Shown in pieces: positions 1 to 10,049 of a stretch of DNA of 64,000 bases. The stretch covers positions 9,287,094 through 9,351,093 of the forward strand of contig OX463786.1 of assembly GCA_949825025.1 (NCBI GenBank), given 5' to 3'. Source of the stretch: Siphlonurus alternatus (Eukaryota > Arthropoda > Insecta > Ephemeroptera > Siphlonuridae). A program made the translations under genes and the position numbers. The notes beneath the pieces were generated by a model. That model was not told where the DNA came from, did no database searches, and saw nothing but the letters and a program-made list of their open reading frames with translations. Each line of letters opens with the position of its first letter. Position 1 is the stretch's first letter.

Positions 1-1299
1 ACAGTTGATAATACAAGATTTAGATTGTTTTTCTTAATTTATTACCGAGAAAAGATAAAAAAAAACACTTTGCTTCATTTCTCAAGTACAACATGGACCA
101 TAGTGATACAAATGAGCATCGTGAAGTGCACTATAACTTGAAGCCTCTATTGCTGTAACAAACTCGTACTAATACGAGCGGCCATGACCTAATTCAAACT
201 TCCCGCCATTAGATACAGGAAACCATTGAAACCTGCCTGGCACATCCTTTTATTTAAAAATTATAGCATTTCCTATTTAGTTAAGGCCTCAGTTCAACAT
301 AAATAGAAGTAAGTGATATTTGCAATTATATAGAACTTATAGACTGCAAACTAAAAATACACGTAGCAAAAATAGATGTTCCATATTTTTTTTTCTTTTA
401 TATTTTAACTTTTATATTTTCTATCTATATAATTTTATTTTTAAAATGAGAGGTAAATTTGTTAAAATGCCGAACGTTATCCCTGCTCTGATTTTGAGCA
501 TTTTCATGTCTTCTATGGAACTCATAATCTCTTCTTATCCTAAACTTGAAAATTTGAATATCTTTGCCCCTTCTAGCCGCATTTCTGTCATATATTATTA
601 TATTAGAATTTTGATGCTTCTGTATTATTTTTTGTAGATCAAAGTGTTTGTAAAGTTATAGTTTTGTACATGTTTTACTGAAATTTGAAAGACAACATAT
701 GGTATCCATTTACAATCTAAATAACAAATATTAGCCAGAAGCAAAGTTTTTGCTGTCCTGTGGTGTATAATATTAAATTTCTGACATGATAAAAATAAAA
801 AATCAATAAAAAATAATAAAGAAAAATATTTGCCAATATTTGAACTGTAAATAATATTTCATGTTATCCATAAATCACGATCGGCGTTCAAAAGTGAAGG
901 TTTTTCTCAAACAAAGCGAGATATTTTAACACCCACTCATTTTTCTCATACATTCCATATCATATTAAACTAGAATCTTTTCATATTTGAAACGTCTATA
1001 ATGATTGGTCAACAAATATTTAACACCTCTCCTGATTGGTCTAAACAAAACTCCGAATGTTCACGAACTTACACGATGCGAGAGTACTTAAATATGAATG
1101 AAAGAAAAGGATCTTGTTTATTTTGCACAAGCTTGTACTCGTTACGAGAAAAAAACAACAACAAAGCAAGTCAACCAAAAATAAAAATCAGTACACAATA
1201 TTTACACTCATAAAACGTGTACAAAAGAAAATAAAAAAAGCAAGGAACAATACAAAAGAGCAAAGATAACAGAGTATGTTGTATTACACCTTAAGGACA
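1..1299. other. AT-rich stretch without recognised gene
   Basis: I see no convincing exon, RNA gene or repeat boundary here. Short open frames at 320-637 and 1001-1213 have no recognisable motif and lie in low-complexity DNA. On the minus strand, 457-600 gives broken phrases faintly like a LINE reverse-transcriptase C-terminus, too weak to call. Confidence 0.5.
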
Positions 1300-1529
1300 C
1301 AGTCAAATTAATTTAATATTCCCGCCGGAAGTAGCCGGAAGTGAGAGGTTTCTGTCCTTCCTGTTTGCATTTCTAGTTTGAAATTTTACAGAGAGCTTTG
1401 CAATAAGAGGACTGACTTGTTTGCAGAAGTACAAAAATTGAACATGATCATGATCATGATGAACATGATTGAGAATGATTGAACTCATTTTCGGCTACTT
1501 CCGGTTGGAATTTCAAGTAAATTTGACTG
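1300..1529. mobile_element. Family V TIR element, mariner-like MITE
   Basis: The ends are inverted repeats: CAGTCAAATT at 1300 matches AATTTGACTG ending at 1529. A second matching block, CCGGAAGTAGCCGGAAGTGAG-like, lies inside both arms (about 1323 and 1485). A TA follows the right end; the left flank is AC rather than TA. There is no transposase. It is probably a Tc1/mariner-type MITE, but the class is inferred from the end sequence only. Confidence 0.6.
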
Positions 1530-1572
1530 TAGCTATCACGAACATAATAATTCTTATCTGATTTAATAGAAC

Positions 1573-1884
1573 GGAGTATTGTCCTCAATTTTTTTTATTG
1601 CAGAAATGGATAAATGCAAAGTTATGCTATCCTGATTTTTTTCGGATTTTTTAGAGCCCGGGAAGTATTTTTAAAAAATTATTGAAAGTCCTATTTGTGA
1701 CGTCACGCGGCGTCAAGTCCTATCTTTTTCTTAAAGAGCGGCGTCTCGTGACGTCACAAAAAGAACTTTCAATAATTTTTTAAAAATAGTTCCCGGGCTC
1801 TGAAAAATCTGAAAAAAATCAGGGTAGCATAACTTTGCACCCTCTATCCATTTCTGCAATAAAAAAATTTGAGGTCAATACTCA
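1573..1884. mobile_element. Family A palindromic MITE, copy 1
   Basis: This is a near-complete fold-back. GGAGTATTGTCCTCAATTT at the left returns as AAATTTGAGGTCAATACTC at the right, and the arms pair almost to the centre. Each arm carries a TGACGTCA motif (about 1698 and 1749) and a CCCGGGAA/TTCCCGGG block. Copies 3 and 4 (3317, 6734) share the same order. It has no coding capacity. The target-site duplication is not clear, so the superfamily is unassigned. Confidence 0.85.
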
Positions 1885-2339
1885 ATTGCAACTTTTTAAG
1901 AATGATACAGCACATTTCAAACTTGGACGTCTCAAAAAGTTGACAAACACTTATAGCTTTAAAATATTTATAAACTAGTTTCAAGTTGCCAAAAAAATAA
2001 TAAAAAAGAGCTTGGCTATTTTACTATTTATATTGTAAAGAAATCAGAATACAGTATCGATGTAAAAAAAAAATATAATTGCATATATACCTATTTTTGT
2101 ACAACAAAAAATATAAAAGAAGGTATATCAAATAATCTTCAAAATAATAATTTGCTAGGCTGTTTCTTAAGATATTTGAAGAATGTTTTTGTATTATAGC
2201 AGCCGACAGGGTAAATTACAATCCTTCTGCTTCAAAGCAAACAGAGCAACAGTAACAACAAAAAACGTAAATGAATACAGAATAAAACTTATAAAAATTA
2301 TACCAGAGAAAAGTTAGTAAGAATATTAACCTTTCTCTG
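1885..2339. other. AT-rich DNA with short dispersed repeat W1
   Basis: This is mostly AT-rich unique-looking sequence. The segment 2165-2215 (ATTTGAAGAATG...GCAGCCGACAGGGTAAA) is repeated with changes at 5540-5600, so it is a fragment of a dispersed repeat of unknown type. No gene is seen. Confidence 0.4.
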
Positions 2340-2495
2340 ATTATACTTTGATTTTTTTCTAAGATTTTTCTGACTCCAGCAAGTATTATCTTTAAAGAAT
2401 TGAAAAATGTTCCCGGACTCTAAAAATTCCGAAAAAAAAATCAGAGTAGCTTATATTTGCAGCCCTCTATCTATTACTGCAATAAAATATTATAG
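2340..2495. mobile_element. Family A fragment, copy 2 (half element)
   Basis: The sequence from TTCCCGGACTCTAAAAA to CTGCAATAAAA matches the right half of family A. The left half is degraded and the GACGTCAC block is missing. It is an old, truncated copy. Confidence 0.6.
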
Positions 2496-2531
2496 TCGAT
2501 ATAAGTCGATATAAGTCGATATAAGTCGATA
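2496..2531. repeat. Short minisatellite, 10-bp unit
   Basis: The decamer ATAAGTCGAT is repeated in tandem, about three to four units, directly beside the family A fragment. It has no evident function. Confidence 0.8.
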
Positions 2532-3053
2532 GTGCATTGGTCCCAAGTACATGCACGCGGTCCTTGTATATTTTATCTAGCAAAATATATAATATTTTAT
2601 ATACTTTTACTATACGAGAAGTGTTGTAAATCTTTAAATTTAAATATAGAAAATATAATTAATGCACTTATATGCATAAACTTGTTAAATATGTCTAGCA
2701 AGCAGTGATTTCTATGATGACACACAAAACAAAATTAATTCAAAGATTATTATTCGATTTACAACAAGCAACACTAAAATATTAAAGATTTTCAACATGA
2801 ATAGAATATAGGATTCCGAAGCAGCGTCAAATGAAGTTAAATTTGTGACTAACTTAATCGCTTTAACTTCATTTTCTAAAGCTAAAACTCAATTTTCAAT
2901 AATTTTATATAAAGTTACAGAATTTGATAAATAAAATAAAATAAACTGCTTTTATTTCTGTTTTTATCATGCAAATAACTATTTATTTACTTTTTAATAG
3001 TAAGAAATATTGTACAATTTTTGTTGTAATATAATATAATAAATTGTAAATAT
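2532..3053. other. AT-rich stretch, nothing recognised
   Basis: I see no exon, RNA gene or bounded repeat in this interval. Confidence 0.5.
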
Positions 3054-3233
3054 TGGGGGACATTCACAAAGCACTTTAACCCCCAATTTAGCCCCGATTT
3101 TTAACCCTGGTGCTAAACATGGTGCTAAGCTATGAGGTTAACATGGTTAGCCCCTGGTTTAGTACCATGTTTAGCACCAGGGTTAAAAATCGGGGCTAAA
3201 GTGGGGGTTAAAGTGCTTTGTGAATGTCCCCCA
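3054..3233. mobile_element. Family B palindromic MITE, copy 1
   Basis: An almost perfect inverted repeat starts TGGGGGACATTCACAAAGCA and ends with its complement. The arms carry TTTAACCCC and CCCTGGTGCTAAACATG and nearly meet at the centre. Copies at 7694 and 50710 share the full length, so boundaries are well set. No coding capacity. Terminal GGG and short AT-rich flanks are compatible with a PIF/Harbinger-type MITE, but no clean target-site duplication is visible. Confidence 0.88.
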
Positions 3234-3316
3234 TAATGTACGTCACAAAAGAAATATTAATTCCGAACAAGATAGGAGGATAAAAAATGCGAAAGTTGAA
3301 TGTCAACTCTAGCATT

Positions 3317-3634
3317 GGAGTATTGACCTCATTTTTTTTATTGCAGAAATGGATAGAGCGTGAAAAGTTATGCTACCCTGATTTTTTCAGATTTTTTAGA
3401 AACCGGGAAGTATTTTTAAAAACTTATTGAAATTTATTTTTGTGTTTGTGACGTCACGAGACGCCGCTCCTTAAGAAAAAGATAGGACTTGCCGTCACGT
3501 GACGTCACAAAAAGAACTTTCAATAATTTTTTAAAAATAGTTCCCGGGCTCTAAAAATCTGAAAAAAAATCAGGGTAGCATAACTTTGCACCCTCTATCC
3601 ATTTCTGCAATAAAAAAAATGAGGTCGATACTCC
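3317..3634. mobile_element. Family A palindromic MITE, copy 3
   Basis: Full-length family A fold-back from GGAGTATTGACCTCA to its complement TGAGGTCGATACTCC. Two GACGTCAC sites lie around 3450 and 3503. The flanking trinucleotide ATT occurs on both sides and could be the duplicated target. Confidence 0.87.
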
Positions 3635-4146
3635 ATTCTCTGTGACTTTCTAATTTTTAATTTGAATGTAGTAATCTTTTAGGACTCATTCACATACAAA
3701 GCGGAAAGCCTTTTCAGGTGGCGCTGTCAACAGGAAAAGTAAAAGCAAACGAACAAATCAAGCAAATATAAAATGGTTTCCATTTCTTTGCTTATATTGC
3801 TTTAAACGTGAACAGGTCTTTCCTATATTCCCTTCACTATCACAAAAAAAAATGACGGTAAAATTATCATGGTGGAAACTATACCGAATGAAACCATATC
3901 GACTACGTTCTATACCATTATGACATAACATTTAAAACCAGATGATAAAAGTTATGATTGGTCACTAGAGGATTTGGCAATTTTAATTTTTATAAAAAAT
4001 TACATTACAACCTACATTTGAATATTTCAATTATTTTTAACACTATAAAAACCTATAAAAAAATTAATACAACTCTCGATCACAGAATAAACGTTATAGC
4101 ATATTTCACTTTCATTTTTTAAGTCATAAAAATATTAAATAAAACT
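3635..4146. other. Unassigned AT-rich sequence
   Basis: No gene is recognised. Sequence near 3685-3830 has weak inverted similarity (ATTCACATACAAAGCG versus GCTTTAAACGTGAACAGG) and may be a decayed fold-back element. Confidence 0.35.
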
Positions 4147-4436
4147 GGTCCCTTGACGCAGTGGTATGCATATCTGATTCGTAATCGGATGGTCGTGAGA
4201 TCGATTCCAGGCACCCCCAAACTTTTCACAAGTGGCAGTTGCTTAACAACACCTACTCTTGCATCCGGGAGGTGATTGATGGAATCATCCTGACTGAGGT
4301 TTCCACAATTCCCTCAGTTATAACTCAACAAGGATGGATTGTTATAGGTTATGGCCACCCCAGTTTGTAAGGGACCCATAAAATGCTAAGCAATATGTTA
4401 TTTCAGGTCTATGAAGAGCTAGAAAAGTTAAATTTA
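4147..4436 (+). mobile_element. tRNA-headed SINE
   Basis: The 5' part is tRNA-like: an A-box-like GACGCAGTGGTATGC near 4155, an anticodon-stem-like TGATTCGTAATCGG near 4171, and a B-box-like GATCGATTCC near 4200. The body downstream (TCCTGACTGAGGTTTCCACAA, then GGTTATGGCCACCCC) is shared with the tails of the 5S-headed SINEs at 19205, 39822 and 55428. A host tRNA gene would end near 4220 without this conserved tail, so this is a SINE driven by a pol III internal promoter. Confidence 0.8.
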
Positions 4437-5005
4437 ACACAACAGGGTTCAGTTGAAAAAAATAATATTCAATTATATTTAGATCGCTTAAGGCAAAAAA
4501 GATATGTATATTCGATGCATATTTATATAGTGTATTATATATGTTGATTTAAACGAAAACTTCCAAGAAAAACGTTAAAATGAAACTGAAAACGAAATAT
4601 ATTAAAATTTAATGAAAATCAGTTTCTCCAAAGTTTATTTATTCTGTATAAAGCTTATATTTCGGATCTTTATTAAAATTATCTTTTCTCATTTTAAACT
4701 TGTTAAAACTAAATAGCTAAATATAATGTTGATCTTCATAAGCTAAATTATAATTTTAAATTATTTTTTTTAGTCTCCTTAGGGTATGCTGAATAATTAG
4801 GAGCAAATAAGTTTATAAAAAGTTTTATAATTAAAAAATTCTGACAGCATTTCATTTAAAAATCTAAACTGTTAATAAGTTAGTTGTAAAATATTTACAG
4901 TAAAAAATTAGCTTGAAATTTGTGATAATGTCATCAGCAGGTAATTTGATCGATGTGTTTGTGGTAATAGAGATATAAAGTTGATTGCGCCGTCGTCATG
5001 CTCCG
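4437..5005. other. AT-rich stretch, nothing recognised
   Basis: Very AT-rich sequence downstream of the SINE. No exon-like or bounded repeat feature was found. Confidence 0.5.
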
Positions 5006-5235
5006 TTAAGGCGGATTCAGATGGTGACAACGGCGATGCGACGCGATTTTGTCAAAAAAGCTGTGAAATCCTATGTTGCAAGCGAATTCGCCACTGCGGC
5101 GGCGAATATCATGTTAAATTACAAAGCTTTTTTTTTTTAATCACCAAATATGGCCGCTAATGGATGTTACAGCAAGTGCGCATTATTCGCTTCGCGTCGC
5201 AGGATAAAAATCGCCATCATGTGAATCCGCCTTTA
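5006..5235. mobile_element. Family I TIR MITE, Harbinger-like
   Basis: AGGCGGATTCAGATGGTGAC at 5009 is mirrored by a complement ending GAATCCGCCT at 5232. A TTA trinucleotide flanks both ends (5006-5008, 5233-5235), the TWA-type duplication of PIF/Harbinger elements. The interior is GC-richer than its surroundings (GCGACGCG, CGCCACTGCGGCGGCG). No transposase. Confidence 0.78.
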
Positions 5236-5661
5236 GGCTGCGCTGAGGTGGGTAAGAATGCAAAGACTAGTTTAAAAATTAAAAAAATGCATCAATATAC
5301 TGCACAATAGATAACATAGAAAAAATAAATCGCACCATTTAAGAACATCTTTCATATATTATAATGATCATCATATTGGTGATTGTATGAGAAGTAGTTT
5401 CGTTAATATTATTCATGAATTTTCTTTTGTCTCACTTTCTTTTGAATGTAGTATTTCGTTTCTGATATAATGAGAAAAATAGCAATTAATATGTTTATTT
5501 GCAAATTTTTTATGTTAAACTTATAATTTTTGTTTATTAAAATCTTGAAGAATAGTTATGTATTCTGTAGCGGCCGACAGGGAAACTATATCCCTGGCTG
5601 GTACAATATCATGTAATAAAAATGAAAAAAAAAAAAAAAATATATAAATAAAAAATCAAAC
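5236..5661. other. AT-rich DNA with dispersed repeat W2
   Basis: No gene is seen. The block 5540-5600 repeats the segment at 2165-2215 (both contain GCCGACAGGG preceded by CTTGAAGAAT-like or TTTGAAGAAT-like sequence). An A-tract lies at 5624-5640. Confidence 0.4.
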
Positions 5662-5969
5662 TTTTTTTTTTTTTTTTTTTTTTTGTCTTTTCTCTACAAG
5701 AACAGCTTTTATTTCTCTTATCTAATGCCACAGTAGTTGGATCACCACCCCTTTGCGCTAGAGACCCTCCGTATATATTATACCTGCAATGCGTTGTTAT
5801 CTACTCTCGCGAGTCTCAAGTGTAAATATAGGAACATTTAACTCTATAGATTTAACAAAATATATAAGAAAATTACATATAATTTGTTCTAGTTTAATAC
5901 TCCTTCATAGACTGCGTGATAACATCCATAAACACAGAATAGTAGTAACGTTCGTGCTTTTCGAAGATG
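5662..5969 (-). mobile_element. Poly-A-tailed retroposon, minus strand
   Basis: Read on the minus strand, the segment ends in an A-tract of 23 (plus-strand T, 5662-5684). An AATAAA signal sits 24 nt upstream (plus-strand TTTATT, 5708-5713). That arrangement is typical of a retrotransposed pol II transcript, either a processed pseudogene or a LINE 3' end. The upstream 250 bp shows no protein I recognise, and the 5' limit is uncertain because element U1 starts at 5970. Confidence 0.6.
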
Positions 5970-6372
5970 TACAGTTATGGTAAATAAAACTGGGACACAT
6001 CGCATGCTGGAGTGTTGAAGTACCGTTAATCCGCTAGTCTGATGTGACAACACTGTTGGAGATATATAAGGTATTATAACTCACATGCTGCGTTCCAAAT
6101 GTCCATTCTCGCCTACTATCCTACCCTTCCCTACAATGGCGGCGAAATTTAGGGCGCATCATATGCGCCCTACTTCCATAGCGGCCATATTGGAGGGGAG
6201 GGGAAAGTTCATTTAGGGCCCCTACAATGGACGAAAAAGTGATTTGGGACGCAGACACAGTCTCCTCTTCATAGTCTACATGGTCACAATAATAGACAGT
6301 GTTGCCGGTTATCACTATTGGTGGCTACTCTCATGCATACCAAATGTAGCAGTATTATTTACCTTAACTGTA
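5970..6372. mobile_element. Family U Tc1/mariner-like element, copy 1
   Basis: TA|CAGTTATGGTAAATAAAACTGG on the left is mirrored by CCTTAACTG|TA on the right, with TA duplicated at 5970-5971 and 6371-6372. Subterminal blocks such as GACAACACTGTTG also invert (CAGTGTTGCCGG near 6298). A different palindrome (family H) occupies the middle. No transposase remains. The ends match copies at 14765, 17552 and 62265. Confidence 0.8.
6088..6254. mobile_element. Family H palindrome nested in U1
   Basis: CTGCGTTCCAAATGTCCATT at the left end inverts to AATGGACGAAAAAGTGATTTGGGACGCAG at the right. The centre carries CCCTAC/GTAGGG and GGCGGC/GCGGCC pairs. It is separate from the U ends and much GC-richer, so it was inserted into U or into its ancestor. 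No clean target duplication is visible. Confidence 0.7.
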
Positions 6373-6733
6373 CAGGATATATATGGTGTTTTAGTACAGA
6401 GAGGTTTAGTGAGTCGAAAAACGAAATACAGTAGAGCTTTACGTAACACTTTTACCTTCCTTTCAAGCTTCAAATATCTCATTTCCATCCTTCTTTGTTG
6501 GTTATCTTTAAGCCATATAGGGTTTCAGTAAGTCTTCATAAAAAGCTTTAAAAGTACTTATACGTATATATATAGTTGATGAATATATTAAAGTTATATA
6601 GTGTTTATCTTGGTTCTATTTAATACAAATATATAGAAATATATGAGTTTTTTAATAACTGCACCTGTGCATATTTCAAAGTTATTTTAAAAAAATATGA
6701 AATTATAATGATATACAGTATTATAGAAGGAAT
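6373..6733. other. AT-rich stretch, nothing recognised
   Basis: The open frame 6244-6531 begins inside the U/H elements and runs into this interval. It matches no family I know and is probably chance. No other feature is seen. Confidence 0.45.
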
Positions 6734-7047
6734 GGAGTATTGTCCTCAATTTTTTTTATTGCAGAAATGGATAGAGGGTGCAAAGTTATGCTACCCTGAT
6801 TTTTTTCAGATTTTTTTGAGACCTGGAACTATTTTTAAAAAATTATTGAAAGTCCTTTTTGTGACGTCACGCGGCGGCAAGTCCTATCTTTTTCTTAAGG
6901 AGCGGCGTCTCGTGACGTCACGAAAAAGACTTTCAATAATTTTTTAAAAATAGTTCCCGGGCTTTAAAAAATCTGAAAAAAATCAGGGTAGCATAACTTT
7001 GCACCCTCTATCCATTTCTGCAATAAAAAAATTTGAGGACAATACTC
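6734..7047. mobile_element. Family A palindromic MITE, copy 4
   Basis: Full-length family A element from GGAGTATTGTCCTCAATTT to AAATTTGAGGACAATACTC. Both GACGTCAC sites are present (near 6863 and 6912) and the arms pair almost completely. This is one of the best preserved copies here. Confidence 0.88.
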
Positions 7048-7693
7048 TATTATGTTAATTTCTTATTACAAAATTGTAGATGCTTTATATACATAATTTA
7101 ATCCTATGATTTTATTATTACAATTTTATTAGTAATATATTTTAATATCATAAAAATTTATTGAGTTGGATTGAAATCTTGTATTTTAACTGCAAACAAG
7201 TAAGTTAATCTTATCATGGTAACGTTAAAAGTAAAAATTCTCGTTCAGTATTAAAAAAGTAATTTATTAATTTTAATACATAAAGTACAATGGAGAATCT
7301 GCAATATTTTTTTTTATTGCACATTTATATTTTTATGAAAAGTGAATGATGAATGACCATAGTTTGAAAACAATCATCAAAAACACATTTTAGTATCTAA
7401 AATAATATAAATACTTTAAAGTTAATTTTTTTTTAATTTCGTATAATTTATTTTATAAGTACATTTATATCAATGTCTTATATCTGGATTATAATTACAA
7501 CTGAACTAAAAGTATTAATTTAGTTATTTTAGATGCAATAAGACCTGAAGTGGTCGTAGCAAAATTTTCTCCATTATAAGCCACGATGTTAGAAAATGAG
7601 TTTTTTTTCTTATTAACTTATTGCTTTGAATTTGATGGCATCTCTAACTCTCTATTTAATTAAAGGTATTAGGATCTTAAAACAGGAATATAA
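7048..7693. other. AT-rich stretch, nothing recognised
   Basis: No exon, RNA or repeat boundary could be supported in this interval. Confidence 0.5.
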
Positions 7694-7873
7694 TGGGGGA
7701 CATTCACAAAGCACTTTAACCCCCAATTTAGCCCCGATTTTTAACCCTGGTGCTAAACATATGGTGCTACTATGAGCTTAACATGGTTAGCCCCTGGTTT
7801 AGTACCATGTTTAGCACCAGGGTTAAAAATCGGGGCTAAAGTGGGGGTTAAAGTGCTTTGTGAATGTCCCCCA
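7694..7873. mobile_element. Family B palindromic MITE, copy 2
   Basis: Same structure as the copy at 3054, from TGGGGGACATTCAC to GTGAATGTCCCCCA. The centre differs by a few bases (CATATGGTGCTACTATGAG). The flanks are TAA on the left and TCA on the right, close to but not an exact TWA duplication. Confidence 0.88.
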
Positions 7874-8375
7874 TCATTATTTAAAATATTCTTCAACACC
7901 AAAACATTAAATTCGATTTTTTTTTTAATATTATATTATGATTTTGTATATTTTTTAGATATATTTTTATTTATATATAAATATATATTTTACATACACA
8001 TCTGAGTGTCAAAATGTTTCTGCCAAGCCACACAGAGGTAAGTTGATAAAAAAAATGAAAAATAACAAGATTGCCATTTCTCCGGAGACTCTGGGATTAC
8101 AACTCCTAGAAAAGCGAAAGTTATGCAACCCTCTCTGCTTGCAAGCTGGAAGGTTAGAGGAAATCCCAGGCGCTAAGAGATCGATATTTGCTAGGTCTCG
8201 TCTGCGCATGTGCTAACTGACCAGCTTAACATGCAACAAGTGTAGGAGGTAGCAACAGAATTCATACAATATGTGATTTAATATTTTTCTAATCCACATC
8301 GAGAAATGAGATACATATAATCTTGGATTCTAGTGAGACTTATCAATTACAATATTTGAAAATGCTAAATAAATG
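7874..8375. other. AT-rich DNA plus GC-richer island 8030-8240
   Basis: The island 8030-8240 (ATTTCTCCGGAGACTCTGGGATTACAAC ... CTGCGCATGTGCTAAC region) stands out from AT-rich surroundings. A GAG|GTAAGT donor-like site occurs at 8036-8044 on the plus strand. A 66-codon minus-strand frame covers the island but matches nothing I know. It could be an unrecognised transposable-element fragment or a gene 5' region; I cannot decide. Confidence 0.3.
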
Positions 8376-8535
8376 TAAAGCCGGTATTACACGATAAAAT
8401 TTTTCTAACTATTGAATACAATTTTTCCTTACAAGAAAATTTCATCTCCATGCAAACAAATAAAGTACAAGTTTTGTTGTAAGGAAAAATTGTATTCAAT
8501 AGTTAGAAAAATTGTAACGTGCAATACTGGCTTAA
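8376..8535. mobile_element. Family J fold-back MITE, copy 1
   Basis: AGCCGGTATTACACGATAAA at 8379 inverts to the right end CAATACTGGCT at 8532. The arms contain TTTTTCTAACTATTGAATAC and its complement. TAA flanks both sides (8376-8378, 8533-8535), a PIF/Harbinger-type duplication. A second copy is at 53142. Confidence 0.83.
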
Positions 8536-9302
8536 CGAATAAATTTTTTTAAAAATTTATTTTTTTAATTTTTATTTATTTTTAAATGTATTATGTATAG
8601 TACTTAAAATGTTTTCAATCCTTTTCTAAAATTGTATTACCAACTTTTCATTATAAGAATTAATATTTATTTTTAAGTTATTTATTACAGTTAATTTTAA
8701 AACAAATTTTATATAATATACATTTTAACATCACATTAGGACTCTGAAATTTTATCCAATCGCAACTGGAAATGTTTGTGCCATTGATAAGAAATTTAAT
8801 AATTGGAACTCCCTAACTAAAAGCAACAACTAATAAGATAAATTATATTCAATGTTTTCTCTAAAGATATCACATATAAAATCCAATATACCTAAACCTA
8901 AAGTATTTAAAAATAATGCTTTATATTTAAAATGCATTCATTTTATCTATAACTTGTAAGATTTTTTACCCCTTGATATCGATTCATTATTAAACATTTA
9001 AAAATAATTATTTGATTCTAAAACTGGTTAATAAATAATTTCACTCCAGTCATTATAATGAAAGATGAATGGGATCATAGTGGCTCTATTAAGCCACCAT
9101 GAATGGGATTATCATACTCAGTACATTATGTAATGGTAATTTCAAATAAAGCTCTTACTATTAAGTTTCGATTTGTCACTACATGGATTCAAAGAGATAT
9201 TAGTATTTTTTCATTCTTAACATTGCCCCTAAAATTTCTCTAAATGCATGGCTAATATCAGCTTAACTTACGTAATTATATATCTCTTTTGTGAATCACA
9301 TC
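8536..9302. other. AT-rich stretch, nothing recognised
   Basis: No gene or bounded repeat was found. A short duplicated phrase (AATGGGATCATAGTGG / AATGGGATTATCATAC) occurs near 9068 and 9103. Confidence 0.45.
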
Positions 9303-9480
9303 ACATATTTAGAATTAGTAAATAACTTTTTCGTGCAAAGGATATTCATATTGAATTTTATTTCACTTTTCGGACTTTTACCATTGCCGGTGTTCGATGT
9401 AATCCTTCTGTGTGTAGTATGTTGCGATGGTCACTTAGTGTTCGTGCACGTCACTAACACTTGCATGTACAACTACACAT

Positions 9481-9523
9481 ATCACTACGTTTCGAGAGTC
9501 AACCGCTCTCTTCCTCAGGTGAT
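9481..9523 (-). ncRNA. Hammerhead-ribozyme-like motif, left arm
   Basis: Read on the minus strand: stem I ATCAC (9519-9523), core CTGAGGA (9512-9518), one extra A, stem II GAGAG/CTCTC with a 7-nt loop, GAA, a palindromic ACGT in place of stem III (9487-9490), an A at the expected cleavage position (9486), then GTGAT (9481-9485) closing stem I. The missing stem III with a self-complementary ACGT is the layout reported for dimer-acting hammerheads of Penelope-like elements. The unpaired A before stem II departs from the canonical motif. Confidence 0.65.
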
Positions 9524-9542
9524 CTGAGAATCTGAGTCTCAA

Positions 9543-9585
9543 ATCACCTGAGGAAGAGAGCAGTTGACTCTCGAAACGTAGTGAT
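9543..9585 (+). ncRNA. Hammerhead-ribozyme-like motif, right arm
   Basis: This is the inverted partner of the motif at 9481. Stem I is ATCAC (9543-9547) with GTGAT (9581-9585). The core CTGAGGA is at 9548-9554, stem II GAGAG/CTCTC at 9556-9560 and 9568-9572, GAA at 9573-9575, and palindromic ACGT at 9576-9579, with the expected cleavage after A9580. Its stem II loop is CAGTTGA versus CGGTTGA in the other arm, so the core and stems are conserved while the loop differs. Confidence 0.65.
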
Positions 9586-9770
9586 ATGTGTAGTACTATG
9601 CAAGTGTTAGTGACATGCACGAACACTAAGTGACCATCGCAACATACTACACACAGGATTACATCGAACACCGGCAAAGGTAAAAGTCCGAAAAGTGAAA
9701 TAAAATTCAACATATTTAGAGTGTCAGCTAGTTTTTATTGAGTTGTGCAAGGAGCAGAGTGTAAATTTAA

Positions 9771-9948
9771 CAGTCAGGCGCAGATCCAGAAAAAAATTCG
9801 GTGGGGGGGAGGGGGCTGCCTCCATAAGGCCAATGTTAAAAAAAATTTGATTGGGGGAAATTCCTATATTACCCATGTTAAATCCAAAATTGGGGGTGGG
9901 GGGAGGGGCTACAACCCTCTCAGCCCTTCTGAATTCAGTGCCTGACCT
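9771..9948. mobile_element. Short G-rich TIR element, possibly hAT-like
   Basis: GTCAGGCGCAGATCC near 9773 is loosely mirrored by GAATTCAGTGCCTGAC ending at 9946. The interior has G-runs (GGTGGGGGGGAGGGGG; GGGGGTGGGGGGAGGGG). Ends of the type CAG..GGCGCAGATCCAG are common in hAT-derived elements. No 8-bp target duplication is visible, so the class is uncertain. Confidence 0.4.
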
Positions 9949-10049
9949 AAAAAGATCAAAATAAACACAGAGTATTTTTCTAATGTTCTATTTATAATTC
10001 ATAATCTCTATTGATTTTCGATTGATTACACAATATAAGCAAGTATAAT

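Larger units (their letters stand above)
9303..9720. mobile_element. Penelope-like inverted terminal repeat remnant
   Basis: An 11-bp direct repeat, ACATATTTAGA, flanks the insertion (9303-9313 and 9710-9720). Inside, a left extension of about 36 bp is followed by two inverted arms of about 170 bp (roughly 9350-9525 and 9540-9709) that match almost base for base. Each arm carries a hammerhead-ribozyme-like motif. Penelope-like retroelements are known for terminal repeats in inverted or tandem order, a short one-sided extension, target duplications of variable length, and minimal hammerheads in these terminal sequences. No reverse transcriptase or GIY-YIG domain remains. Confidence 0.72.

Noticed and set aside
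320..637. 105-codon ORF and a weak LINE-like reading on the opposite strand
   Set aside because: Similarity consists of a few residues and is broken by stops; not enough to call a pseudogene.
4147..4220. Possible tRNA-Thr gene
   Set aside because: Stems are imperfect and the sequence continues into a tail shared with other SINEs, so it is a SINE head.
9291..9713. ORFs with near-identical peptides on opposite strands
   Set aside because: They are the two arms of the Penelope-like inverted repeat.
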